From NCBI GenBank assembly GCA_037042185.1, contig JAXQJY010000025.1, forward strand, positions 1,488,001-1,552,000: 64,000 nt of DNA. The letters run 5' to 3'. Shown here piece by piece: positions 45,363 to 55,359 of the stretch; the stretch's first letter is position 1, and each line of letters begins with the position of its first letter. Below the pieces are notes generated by a model. It made no database searches, was not told the DNA's origin, and saw only the letters and a program-made list of their open reading frames with translations. The translations under genes were made by a program, and so were the position numbers. The DNA is from Sordariomycetes sp. S80-01Y (Eukaryota > Ascomycota > Sordariomycetes).

Positions 45363-46540
45363 ATGGGGCGCAAACTGCCATGGAAGCGTGCAGAGCAAAG
45401 CCCCGATCTCCCGGCAATTAAGACCGGTGCGCCAAGCAGTGCACTCAAGCGCAAGTCACCAGGCTCACTCAGTACGCCTTCACGACCAAAGCGCGTCGCG
45501 CAAACGCCACAGTCGACACTCTTAAATCGAACGCGGAGTCCGACGACCTCGCCTCCGCCAGAGCCACCGAAAGAAGAGTACGTTGCCTCCCATTTTACGA
45601 CGCTGCCCTGCCCTGGGCGGGCGCGCGACTAGACGCTCACTCACGCCCATCTAGGTTCATGATCGAAACAGACGACGATTATCGGATAGTAGAGGATGAG
45701 TTCCTCAACGTCGCTCAAAAGTTTACTGCCCACCTCCACCGCGCCGAGTACCAGCGCCAGAAGGCTCTCGCTGCCTCTCGCAACGCCGAGACCATTCGTG
45801 CTATACAGCGTCCTGTTGTAGGCCCCCCGACACAGACAACAAGGCAGCGCGCCGAAGTGGCGCGGAAGAAGGCCTTGCAGCGCCAGGTAACAGATTCGAA
45901 TGATGACCCGCCGGAATTGAGCACAGGTCTGAGAGGCTTGATGGAGAGTCCGAGAAAGGAGGCCAGGTTAATTCAGCTGGGAAAGACTGCTATGGCTACG
46001 AGGGCGGCGGCTGGATTTGGAAGCCAGTCAAGCCAAACGAGGCCTCGGGGGGGATCGTCCCTGACTCACAGGAGGAGCGAGCATGCAGAAGCTTCTGTAA
46101 GGGAACGTGCGGGCAGCCCAGCAAGACGAAGAAGAGGCCGGGCACCAGCAAGGAGACGTTCGCCTACGGTCGAGTCTAATTTTGATATGGACAGCCCTGA
46201 AGAGGAATCAGAAGACGATATCGGGACTGCTGCCATCAGCCCAAAGCGCTACTCTGCGGCCCGGCCAAACATCGATCAAAGAGATGTTCGCAAATCCCCG
46301 GGAACTGTAACTTCGTCGAGGACAATCAGTAAGGTCAAGTCCGCACCGGATCTTAAGGAGAGAAGGCGACCAGGACCAAGTACGGAGACAACCGAGACGG
46401 TTCCGGTCAAAGACAATGACGATGACAGCGATGATCCCTTTGGTATTAAGAAGATGAGGCTGAGACGGGCGAGATCGCGAGACCAGGTGAGGCGACCGGA
46501 CCCGAAAGAGTCGGTGGATTTGATACCCAGCTTCTTGTAG
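45363..46540 (+). CDS. Conserved-looking basic protein, function unknown
   Basis: Two exons, 45363-45577 and 45655-46540, encode 366 residues. I do not recognise the family. The N-terminus (MGRKLPWKR) is basic, followed by Ser/Pro-rich sequence with likely phosphorylation sites. The only folded-looking part is residues 72-140: EEFMIETDDDYRIVEDEFLN, VAQKFTAHLHRAEYQRQKAL, and ETIRAIQRPVVG, an acidic helix then an amphipathic helix. The remainder is disordered, with basic clusters (RRRGRAPARRR) and acidic Ser-Asp repeats (NDDDDSDDPFG). Composition suggests a nuclear protein. The start at 45363 was chosen over 45156 because the intervening residues look untranslated. Confidence 0.75.
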
Positions 46541-46625
46541 CAGGAAATAATGACCTTCACATGAACACATAATGCATGGTAGAATAGCATCGTAAACTCA
46601 TTTCAATTTTCTTTTCCTTCCCAGC

Positions 46626-48224
46626 CTAACCCTGGTTATCTGCTACCCTCAATTCATCAAAGTCGTCTAGCAGCTCCTCCATATTCACCTTTGGTGCGGT
46701 GTCCTCCTCCTCGTCCGTCTCGGCCATACTCATCTCATCCGCCTCCTTCTGCTGCTTGTACAGCGCCAAGGTAGCTCTGAGCTCCTCATCTTCCTCCACG
46801 TCCCGCAAGAACAGTTCGTACTCACGGTCCATGCGTTCTTGGTCAGCCTTCTTGGGCAGCAGCTCGCCCTCGTCCTTGTCCATGCGCTTGAGGCGCCAGT
46901 TGCGGTTGCGGTTCTTGCGCTTGCGCTGGAAGTGCTTCTTGACGAGTACAACATCGGGCAGCGAGGAAGAGTATGTGTTAGACTCTTCCAAGGCTTCGTA
47001 CTCAGGGTTGTTGAAGTTGGCGCCGCTGAGGAGGTAGCCCATTGCTGAGTCGCCGGGCTGGAGGAGGCCGCCGAGGTGGGTTCGTGTGAAGTATGTTCGG
47101 TCGTTGACACCGAGGTCTGAAGCCTTGGCTACCGTGGCTTCGGCAAGCTTCCATCGCCCCTTTTGCTGTCCGGTGAATTCCACATCCATGATGATGAACT
47201 CCACCAGCTCTTGCGTATCTGCCAGGGCTTTGAACGGCGCTCTCCAGTATATCGGCGAGCTAATGTCGGCTGTCTGTAAGGTCTGCGGGTCCATCAAGTA
47301 CACTGCGGTACCGATCTTGTAGCATAGCACTAATGGGTGGATGTTTCCGGCCTGCTTTGCCAGCTTGATAGGCATGGCCACCAGGTCGTCTTTGCAAACA
47401 GGCACAATCTCAGCCGAGAATGTGAACTTGTACGACTTCTTCGAGGTGTGCGAATCCATGGAGATGAGCTCTTGGGAGGTCTTGACCGTGACGGGCACGA
47501 CCGAGTTCAAGAAGTCCACAAACTTTTCTGCTTGGTTTTTTGCGCTGAAAAAGAAGTCGATGCCATCCTTCGCCTCCTTGATGTTCAGTGTATTTTGATG
47601 CGCGCCGTGCTTCAAGATCAGCTGCTCAAGGAAAAGGAATGTTCTCTTGTGCAAGACCTTCTGCCGGACCTGGACACAAGCCTGCCAGTGCGCGGGAGTG
47701 TACGACTTGGCGCACTCCCGGCACTGCTGTGTGTGCATGACGTATAGGACCTCGAAGCTTTGCTGCAACAGGACGCCATCCTGTACCTGATCCTGCACCG
47801 TGATTTTGACCTTGAGCCGTCTAGAATGCGGCTCTGTCCATACGAAGCTCGCGTCGATGATTCGCACCTTGTTCAAGCCTCGTAGCTTCTTGAGGCAAAG
47901 GGCTAGAAGCTCGCGGGATTCAGGGAGGGCGACGATCCATGTTGTGGGCGGTAATAACCATCGGTCGCAGTCTTTGCAGAAGTGGATAGTGGCCTCACGC
48001 TGAACGCCCTGTGAGATATCGTGTGTGAGCTTTACGCAGTCGAAGCAGAGCGCGCCGGTCGCAGTCGTTCCGTCGATGGGGGCACCGCAGTTGCAGCAGA
48101 GGATCCTGTCGGGGTCAGAGGAGGGGTCTTGTTGGTGTTTTGCGAGGGGAACTTACGTCGCGCCAGATGTCGCCTGTTGCGGCGCCTGGATGGGCACCGG
48201 AGCATCATCAATATCCATCGACAT
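46626..48224 (-). CDS. NMD3: 60S ribosomal export adaptor NMD3
   Basis: Two exons on the minus strand, 48157-48224 and 46626-48105, encode 515 residues. The N-terminus holds four Cys-x2-Cys pairs (CCNCG, CFDC, CKDCDRW, CRECAKSY), the zinc-binding Nmd3 hallmark. IIDASFVWTEPHSRRLKVKI, QEKVLH-like RQKVLHKRTFLFLEQLILKH, and YYWRAP-like SSPIYWRAPFKAL are family stretches. The C-terminus has the basic NLS (KRKNRNRNWRLKR) and an acidic, hydrophobic-spaced NES region (NMEELLDDFDELR). Nmd3 bridges the nascent 60S subunit to Crm1 for nuclear export. It is adjacent to ESF2, another ribosome-biogenesis gene, in the same orientation. Confidence 0.96.
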
Positions 48225-48457
48225 CTTGACGATTTATCTTGATATCGTTTTCTGGTGATGAGGCAAAGTGGTTTGGTGGGTTGAGACGGGAGTCACTGAT
48301 AGTCGCAGAAATAATTTTGCCCCGCCGCTTATCAATCCGCAAAATCTTATCGCAGAAAGGGTCCTCAGCGGCGAAAGGGGTTATGCATTTAAGGGTCACT
48401 TGTCGTTCATAGTGAGTCGGTATGACGAATTGTTCATTAGACAAGGTCGCTATCTAA

Positions 48458-49450
48458 TTAGAAGATTTTGCTGAGAACTCTTGTAACATGCTCCGGCTGC
48501 TTCTCGCTGTCGCCACCCTTCTTAGCAAGTGGTATTTGCTTGAAAGACATGCCGCTGCGCTCCGGTTGCTCTTCCGTTTCACCCTGTTTCCTCTTCTTTC
48601 CCTTGGCCTTTGCCTTGGCTTCCATGCCGTTGAGCACCTTTGCCTGCTCGACATTCCTCAGAAACTCCTTGTTCTCCTTGGCCGACTTGCTGATCTCCGC
48701 CCTCATGCGACTGGCCCTCGCGGCGTCTTCGGCCGCGATTTGCTCCGTAAGATGCGTCCACTTGAAACCCTTTAGGTACCGCATGCTCCAAACGTCGTCA
48801 TGGTAGTAGTCTCTCTTCTTGCCGCCGATCGTCCGTGCATTGAGCAGTTCGCACGCCGTCTTGGCATCGTCCTTCTTGATGAACTCAACCCATCCGTCCG
48901 TAAATGTCCGCTTCTTGTTGCCACCCCCTTTCACGCGACGCGCATGTGCTGATGGATCTTCTGGCGACAGAAATATGCGATTGATCTTGCCGTAGGGTTC
49001 CAGGAGCTTTTGGAGCTTTGCTGGCTTCATGAATGGTGGTACGCGGGAGATATAGATGACACCGGACTTCTTGATAGCCTTTGGTGTTGTTATGAGGTTC
49101 TTCTTCAAGGTCTTGCCCATGATATTCTCTCGTGTAAGGTTCGGTACGACTAGGTCACCCTTGGCTTGGTACCGTGATGGTCCCTCTACGCCTTCGAGCA
49201 CGGTGAAGTCCTTGTCATTATCGTTTTCGTCATCTTCGTCGATATCTTCTCCTTCATAATCCTCTTGCTCTCGCCCGCTCGCAGCGTCATCATCGCTGCC
49301 AAAGTCGCTGGCATCGCCATCGGAATTGCTGACTCTACGCCTTTTGGCGCTACGGCCGCCCTTCTTTAGATCATCATCGGAGTCGTACTGGGGAACGTCA
49401 TCTTCGCTTTCGGACGCGTCGAGGAATTCGTTTCGCTTTTCGGGTGCCAT
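48458..49450 (-). CDS. ESF2: Pre-rRNA processing protein ESF2
   Basis: Single exon of 330 residues. An acidic, Ser/Asp-rich N-terminus (about 95 residues) with a bipartite NLS (KKGGRSAKRRR) precedes the ABT1/Esf2-type RRM: GVIYISRVPPFMKPAKLQKL, YGKINRIFLSPED and FTDGWVEFIKKDDAKTACEL. The conserved extension DDVWSMRYLKGFKWTHLTEQ follows, and a Lys-rich tail ends the protein. Esf2 is a nucleolar component of the 90S pre-ribosome that stimulates the helicase Dbp8 in 18S rRNA processing. It is divergent from the aldehyde dehydrogenase gene. Confidence 0.96.
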   Translation of the reverse strand: MAPEKRNEFLDASESEDDVPQYDSDDDLKKGGRSAKRRRVSNSDGDASDFGSDDDAASGREQEDYEGEDIDEDDENDNDKDFTVLEGVEGPSRYQAKGDLVVPNLTRENIMGKTLKKNLITTPKAIKKSGVIYISRVPPFMKPAKLQKLLEPYGKINRIFLSPEDPSAHARRVKGGGNKKRTFTDGWVEFIKKDDAKTACELLNARTIGGKKRDYYHDDVWSMRYLKGFKWTHLTEQIAAEDAARASRMRAEISKSAKENKEFLRNVEQAKVLNGMEAKAKAKGKKRKQGETEEQPERSGMSFKQIPLAKKGGDSEKQPEHVTRVLSKIF

Positions 49451-49948
49451 ATTGGTTTGTGGTCGTCGTTAATTCGACTTGTTGATGCGGTCGGAGAGCA
49501 TTGACATCTGCCTTAGGGAAAAAAAAGTTATGGGTACCTCCAACTTAGGATCTGCATGACGGGGTTATGCGATTAAGCGGTCGTCGCGGGGTTGCAGACC
49601 AGACAGGTTCGGATGCGTGGCCGAGCCTTCAAGGTGGCTTGTACTTAGTCGGCAAAGTGTCCTGCTAGATTATCTTAATAATAATTATGACTTAAAATCC
49701 CACTAGCAGCACTGCTGTTCCTCCTCGCTGCTTGTCCATCCAGCGCACTACCCGAAATGCTGCGGCTACGATGTCCCTCCCATCGGACTCCGCGGTCCGA
49801 CGATAACGGGTGATGGCGGGGCGATGACATCGTTCGTAACGTGGGGCTGCTACGAGTCTTCCAGAGCTCTCACTATAAAGATAAACGCTGATCTCCTCAT
49901 CTATCTACGGCGCACATTACCGGACTGTCAGTGAAGCAACCCGCCAAA
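49451..49948. other. Divergent promoter, ESF2 and aldehyde dehydrogenase
   Basis: The region separates the two start codons. A TATA box for the plus-strand gene is at 49874-49879. AT-rich sequence lies at 49665-49700. No gene was seen. Confidence 0.5.
49874..49879 (+). promoter_or_regulatory. TATA box of the aldehyde dehydrogenase gene
   Basis: TATAAA in CACTATAAAGATAAAC, 75 nt before the start codon, the usual distance for a fungal TATA promoter with a short leader. Confidence 0.5.
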
Positions 49949-51462
49949 ATGTCTGTCGAAGTCATCAACACCATCTCGCCAACCACCAACGAGCCCATCC
50001 TCACCCGTAATGGCGCCTCCCAGCAGGATCTTGAGCAGATGCCCAAGACGGCCACAGACGCGTTCCAGAGCTGGAAGAAGACAAGCTTGAAGGAGAGACA
50101 GGACATCGTCAAGAAGTTCCTCAAGATTCTTTCGCAACATGAGAGCGAGCTTGCCGAGGAGCTGACCGTGCAGATGGGTCGCCCCATCAACTTTGGCGGA
50201 AAGGAGATCCAAACCGCCATCAAGCGGGCAGAGTACCTGCTCAAGATCAGCGATGAAGCCCTCAAGGATACCGATGGCGAGCCTGAGAAGGGCTTCAAGC
50301 GCTTCATCCGCAAGGTCCCCGTGGGTCCTGTGCTGGTGCTCTTTGCTTGGAATGTGAGTACCACGCTTTCCCCACGCGACCTCATCTGATGCGTCGTCTC
50401 AGTACCCTTATCTGATCCTCGTAAACTCCCTCATCCCAGCCCTCTTGGCAGGGAACACCGTCATCATGAAGCCATCGCCTCAGACACCTACGATTGTGGA
50501 GCGCGTGACTCAGTTCTTCTCCGAGGCGGGTCTGCCCCAGGGTGTCTTACAGTACTTCCACTGCGGCTCGCCCACGACGATGGAGGCTATCGTAAGGGAT
50601 CCCAAGATTGCTCTTGTGTGCTTCACCGGATCTGTGGCGGGCGGTCTGGCGGTGCAAAAGGCCGCTGCTGACCGCATTGTCAACGTTGGTCTCGAGCTCG
50701 GCGGAAAGGACCCTGCGTACGTGAGGGCAGATGTTGACCTGGACTGGGCGGCCGACGAGATCGTCGATGGCTCCATCTTCAACTCAGGGCAGAGCTGCTG
50801 TTCGCTCGAGAGGGTATACGTCGATGAGAAGATCCACGATGCCTTTGTAGAGGCCGTCCAAAAGGTTCTCAAGGGCTACAAGCTGGGAGACCCCTTCAAG
50901 AAGGACACTCACGTCGGACCAGTCATCTCAAAGAAGTCCAAAGAGGCGATCGAGGCGCACATCAAGGACGCCTTGGATAAGGGGGCCAAGGACGCCACGC
51001 CGGAGAATGAGAGCTTTAGCAACCCGCCCCCCAAGGGGAACTTCGTGAAACCCACGCTGCTCATCAACGTGAACCATTCGATGAAGGTCATGACGGAGGA
51101 GACTTTCGGTCCTGTGATCGCGGTGCAGAAGGTCAAGAGCGATGACGAGGCGGTCAAGATGATGAACGACAGCGAGTTCGGCCTCACGGCAAGCATCTGG
51201 ACCAAGGACACAGACAGGGCGTACGAGCTGGCCGAGGACGTAGAGGCTGGCACCGTCTTTGTCAACCGCTGCGACTACCCGAGTCCGGTACGTTTGGAGG
51301 ATAAACACATCTCGTCATATTCAGCCCCAACTGACACTTCCCTCGCAGGATCTCGCATGGACGGGTTACAAGAACTCAGGCAAGGGGCAGACACTGGGCC
51401 GGTTCGGCTTCGAGCAGTTCGTCAAGAGCAAGAGCTTCCATCTCAAGGATTACCCGAAATAG
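49949..51462 (+). CDS. NAD(P)+ aldehyde dehydrogenase
   Basis: Three exons, 49949-50353, 50403-51287 and 51349-51462, encode 467 residues, a normal length for the short bacterial-like ALDH subgroup. The N-terminal GPVLVLFAWN|YPYLILVNSL is split by intron 1. AGNTVIMKPSPQTP carries the cofactor-binding Lys, LELGGKDP the general-base Glu233, and FNSGQSCCSLERVYV the nucleophile Cys267. MTEETFGPVIAV and WTGYKNSGKG close the fold. Relatives oxidise small aldehydes such as succinate semialdehyde, but substrate residues cannot be assigned by eye. The TATA promoter suggests regulated expression. Intron 2 can be read through in frame, giving a false 3' extension. Confidence 0.93.
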
Positions 51463-52540
51463 GCCGTGACTATGTAGACGACGCAGGGCGCCAGGGCGCA
51501 CACGCCGAAATCCGAACGGTGCTCGAGGTAGCATTCTTGTTTAATGACAGTCGCACAGGCACAGATGGTTTGGGTGCAAGTGACGGCGATGTTGTGACAG
51601 GCGTGACGGCTTCGTGGGTGAAACGGCGATGCCACCCAGCGAGGTGCAGACTCGCCGTGAAGAAATTCACTGAATTGGGAAGCTCATTCCTGCCGATGAG
51701 ACTAGTGCCCTTCCCCTTCCGAGATGTTGACGAAATCGGTGATAAAAGTGCTGCGTTTGGATGCGTTGCACGGCGCCATGTCTCGCTAGGGATGAGACAG
51801 CGTCGTCTCAACGCAAGGGGGAGATGGGTGGTCAGGCTGCCCGCGCCCTGGCGAAGCCTTTTAATGGCAAATCCGTCCCTCCCAATCTGCTCTTTCTCCT
51901 CGCACACTCAGGCGAGGAATGCCAGGCGTGCGTCCTTCATTCCAAACCCACTCTTTTCCCAATAAGCTGTGCATTCCTGCGGCGAGCCCTGATCCTCACC
52001 CTCCAGTCGTGCAACCCGCCCTCCCCTTTGAACCCATGCTCCTGGGTGCGGCAGCGGCAGCAGTAGCAGCGAGGACGCCGGGCTTTTTATAAAGGTTTCG
52101 CGCCTCCCGATGTTGGCTTTGTTGTTTTGTTATTGTTGTTCCCAAGGTGGATAATCCAGTCACTCGTTTCTTTGGATCCCGCCCAGTCTCTCGCTACTAC
52201 CCGCGCGCCTCACATTCCCTCCTCAACCCTCTGCCGTTCTATCGACTCAGCTCGGGGTTCCACTCCTTTCTTCTGCAGGCTGTCTTTCGCAAGTCTCGCC
52301 ACGCGGTTGTACACCGAAATCTCCCCCAAGGGTCCTTTCATTTACACGATTTCTTGTCTTGGTGGAGTGTCCAGTAGCGGCACCCTCTTCTGATATCGAC
52401 ATCCTCTCCTATCTGCGGCTGGAATCTTTCTTAACATCCCGCCGTGCCCATCTCTCGAAACGAGCCTGTCTCTTTCGATATCTAAAACGACAAGCAAAAA
52501 ACGACAAGCATCAAACGACTCTTTGATCTTTGCTGGAATA
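51463..52540. other. 3' flank of ALDH and leader of the small gene
   Basis: Antisense ORFs up to 145 codons (51470-51907) have no signature and biased composition. A TATA box at 52088 is followed by about 440 nt of pyrimidine-rich leader before the small gene. Confidence 0.45.
52088..52093 (+). promoter_or_regulatory. TATA box upstream of the 104-residue gene
   Basis: TATAAA in CTTTTTATAAAGG, 447 nt before the ATG at 52541. The sequence between is C/T-rich, as expected of a long leader. Confidence 0.4.
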
Positions 52541-52996
52541 ATGCAGGTCAACGACAACGTCAAGATGCTCTGCTCTCGCGTCCAGACCATCCTCCGCAGG
52601 CGGAAGCAGGCAAAGCCCACCCCCGAGATCGTGAGTGATCTTCCATCCCTTACCCACTTCTTCAGAGATCTTGTTTACTAACCATGCCTCAGTCTGCCCC
52701 TTTCAACTTCAAGTACGAGCCGGTGTGCCTTCCGGGCGTGTCAGAGGACGAGTAAGTTGCTCCAGCTAATCTCCACGGCAACGAAGCCCTCTTATTCCTC
52801 CAGAAGCAGTAACTGACATTCATGGTCTAGACTCATTCTCCTCCGTGAGAAGGCGGCAGCGAGCCGCATCTGCGTTGCCGAGGCGATGCCTCATTCCCCA
52901 TCGATGCGTTCCGGCTCGATGTTGTCTCTCTCTCGCCCACCGCCGATTGTGACGGTCATGTCACCTGGTGCTACTACTTCTACTCCTATTTATTAG
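52541..52996 (+). CDS. Small spliced protein, 104 residues, unknown
   Basis: Three exons, 52541-52630, 52693-52751 and 52831-52996, join in frame. No single frame is open across it. The product starts MQVNDNVKMLCSRVQTILRR, then APFNFKYEPVCLPGVSEDE, then LILLREKAAASRICVAEAMP, and ends in a Ser/Pro/Thr-rich tail. Both introns have strong donors (GTGAGT, GTAAGT) and CAG or TAG acceptors preceded by CTAAC or CTGAC. No signal peptide or membrane segment is visible. I do not know its function. The mixed hydrophobic/charged middle and the consistent splicing argue for a real gene. Confidence 0.7.
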
Positions 52997-53225
52997 ATTT
53001 TATTGCAACACTCATCACTGGGGCCTCCTTCGAAATTCGGTATCCTTATTGGGACAGTTAGGATCTTCACGATTGGGTGTTCGGCGAATATACCACTAGC
53101 CTGGATAAAGTAACAGATCTTATCTGACAGGACAAGAGAATTAATACAATAATTATTTGGAAAAGTACCCTGAATTATTGTGCTTCGAAGTCGACTCGTT
53201 GTTTTTTATTGTGAAAGTACGCAGG

Positions 53226-54608
53226 TTACAGCCATCCGTCGTAAACATCCAAACTCTCCCTCCTCACACCCTCCATCTCCCCCTTTACGTTCAGCAACTT
53301 CACGTTTGCATCCCTCTCATCTGTCCATTTCCTCAAAAACTCTTCTACCCCCTTCTCAGTCTCGCCATCGTCCTTCATCAACAGTGCCGCCGCATCAAAG
53401 CCCCCTGCGCCGGGCACGACACCGCCAAACACGCCGTCCACGCTGGTCACACCGTCCAAGAGCGCCGTCTGGCTTGCTGGCTCGATCGGGACCTCGCTCA
53501 ACGTGCTCATCTCGCGGATCATTTTGCGGATCTTCTGAACTGTTTCGGGGATAGCGGCCGTGTCGTGCTCTTTGAGGTTTTGCGCAAGCTGGGTGTTGTA
53601 GCCCTGCAATTCATCCCACAGGGCCGTGGACTTCTCAGGATTGGCGCTCCGCCATTTTAGGACATTCTTCACCATGCCTACGGTCTGGCTGCCGCAGTCG
53701 ACGTCGCACATGCGAAGCACAACGCCAGGGGGCATTGCTACACCGTCTTTATTGACCTCCACATCCCATGTTCCCTCCACTGCCATGGCGAGCTTTTCGA
53801 CAAATTCTGCGGACCCGGGCTCAGGGATGTCGCCCAAGACCCCTGGTGAGAATCTTCTGTAGAGACATGATCCAAAGACGGCGGCCGCGACATCGAAGCC
53901 CGATCCGACTTTGCCTTGGGCAGCGCAGTGGGCCGCTTGAGCGAGGTTGTGAAGGATTTTCTTTCCACCGTCGCTCGTAGCGTCGAAGAGTTCCTTAGGT
54001 AGGTAATGTGTGAGTAAACTAGCCGTCAAGGCTGTTACGAGCGCCGCGGATGAGCCGAGACCAGTCTTGTTGGCGGCAGAAAGGGGCACTCCAAATTTGG
54101 CAAAACGACCATTAGATGTTGTGCTTGAGGTCGTAGAATAGTAATCGTTGTCAGCTAGAATGATGAGTCGCGCGGGCTTGAGCGCCGTGGAAGTGCGAGA
54201 GGCAATATGGTCGATGTAAGTCAACGCATAGGACAAGGTCGTCTCAACGAACGGATTCTTGCTGGACTTCTCACCACTAAGTCAACGTCAGTTTACGTCC
54301 ATACTGCCGGGATTGGAAAGCTCCCACCACGGACGAACTTACCTCAGTAATTGTGTGACCTGAATTCCTCCACCCTCGGCGGCGCGGTGGTATCCGTAGC
54401 GCCACTGAGCGTCCAAGAATTGCGGACTGTCCACGACGATTTCGTTCAGTTGAACACCGCTGCCAGTGTGTATTTCTCCTGCTATGACATTGATGCGTGC
54501 GCTGAGGCCGAAGACGAGGGCCGTGTATGCACGGTCGAGGGCAAGGTAGCCGCCTGCAAGGAAGACCTTGCCAGGCGCGGAGATGGCGACGGTTGGATGC
54601 TTCGTCAT
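53226..54608 (-). CDS. ERG8: Phosphomevalonate kinase
   Basis: Two exons on the minus strand, 54343-54608 and 53226-54276, encode 438 residues. The GHMP-kinase start APGKVFLAGGYLALDRAY is followed by EKSSKNPFVETTLSYALTYI. The ATP-binding glycine-rich loop is NKTGLGSSAALVTALTASLL. KVGSGFDVAAAVFGSCLYRR and GAGGFDAAALLM are the other conserved blocks. The enzyme makes mevalonate-5-diphosphate for ergosterol and isoprenoid synthesis. Together with the thiolase at 32.7 kb it is one of two mevalonate-linked genes in the window. The start was taken at MTKHPTVAISAPGK; an in-frame ATG 21 codons upstream is less likely. Confidence 0.95.
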
Positions 54609-55359
54609 GGTGAAATCTTCGATGCTACCGCACCACAATAAGCTGGGGGAGATCTCGGGCTCTGGGTGCAAGGAATAGTGTTATTGCAGAGCAAATTTCG
54701 ACCAGAGAAAGCGAGCGTAGAATGAGTTGACGTGGAGTTCTCATCATCGAGTGAAGCTTTTCAGGAGATTCAAGAACGCGGGGCTGGAGGGTCACAGTGC
54801 AGATATCTCGACGGGGGACTCACACTGTACGGTGGATTTAACGGCACCTGCGTGCGAGCGACTACGGTTCTTCCTTGTCTTCGGGGCCTTCTCGCCTCCT
54901 ACTGTTCTTCGGTGAAAAGTGACCAACATCACTCAAGGACGAACAGGGCCAAGCGTGAATGCGAAAATGCCCAGCTCTTCCATTCATTGAGCTGTATGGT
55001 GGTACAAGCAGCAGGATCTATCCCTATTGTATCAACGCTCCAGAGCCCGTCCCAACCAACCCGAACATTCAACCCGCTTCCAAATGACCCCTTTAATGCT
55101 GCATTACTTGGCTTTTCTTATGCCGAGTGGAGATTTTCTATCCGCAACCTTGGACCCCTTCCCTTGAACACCTGGTCCATCCACATTCCCTAGGCAAATC
55201 CGTTTTCGCAATCCGTAGAACGCCGTTGCCGTTGCTCGCAAAAGGCAAAACAAAACTCAAAAGCAAACTTTGGGCCGGAGCTTATCCTGACCTTCCCCAG
55301 GGTATCAAAACATACATAGGAAAACTTCGCATCAATAAACTCTCTCCATTCTCACTAGC
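54609..55359. other. ERG8 promoter and PPR-gene 3' flank
   Basis: Only short ORFs occur. The last 200 bases are AT-richer and should be the 3' untranslated region of the minus-strand PPR gene. No repeat was seen. Confidence 0.45.
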
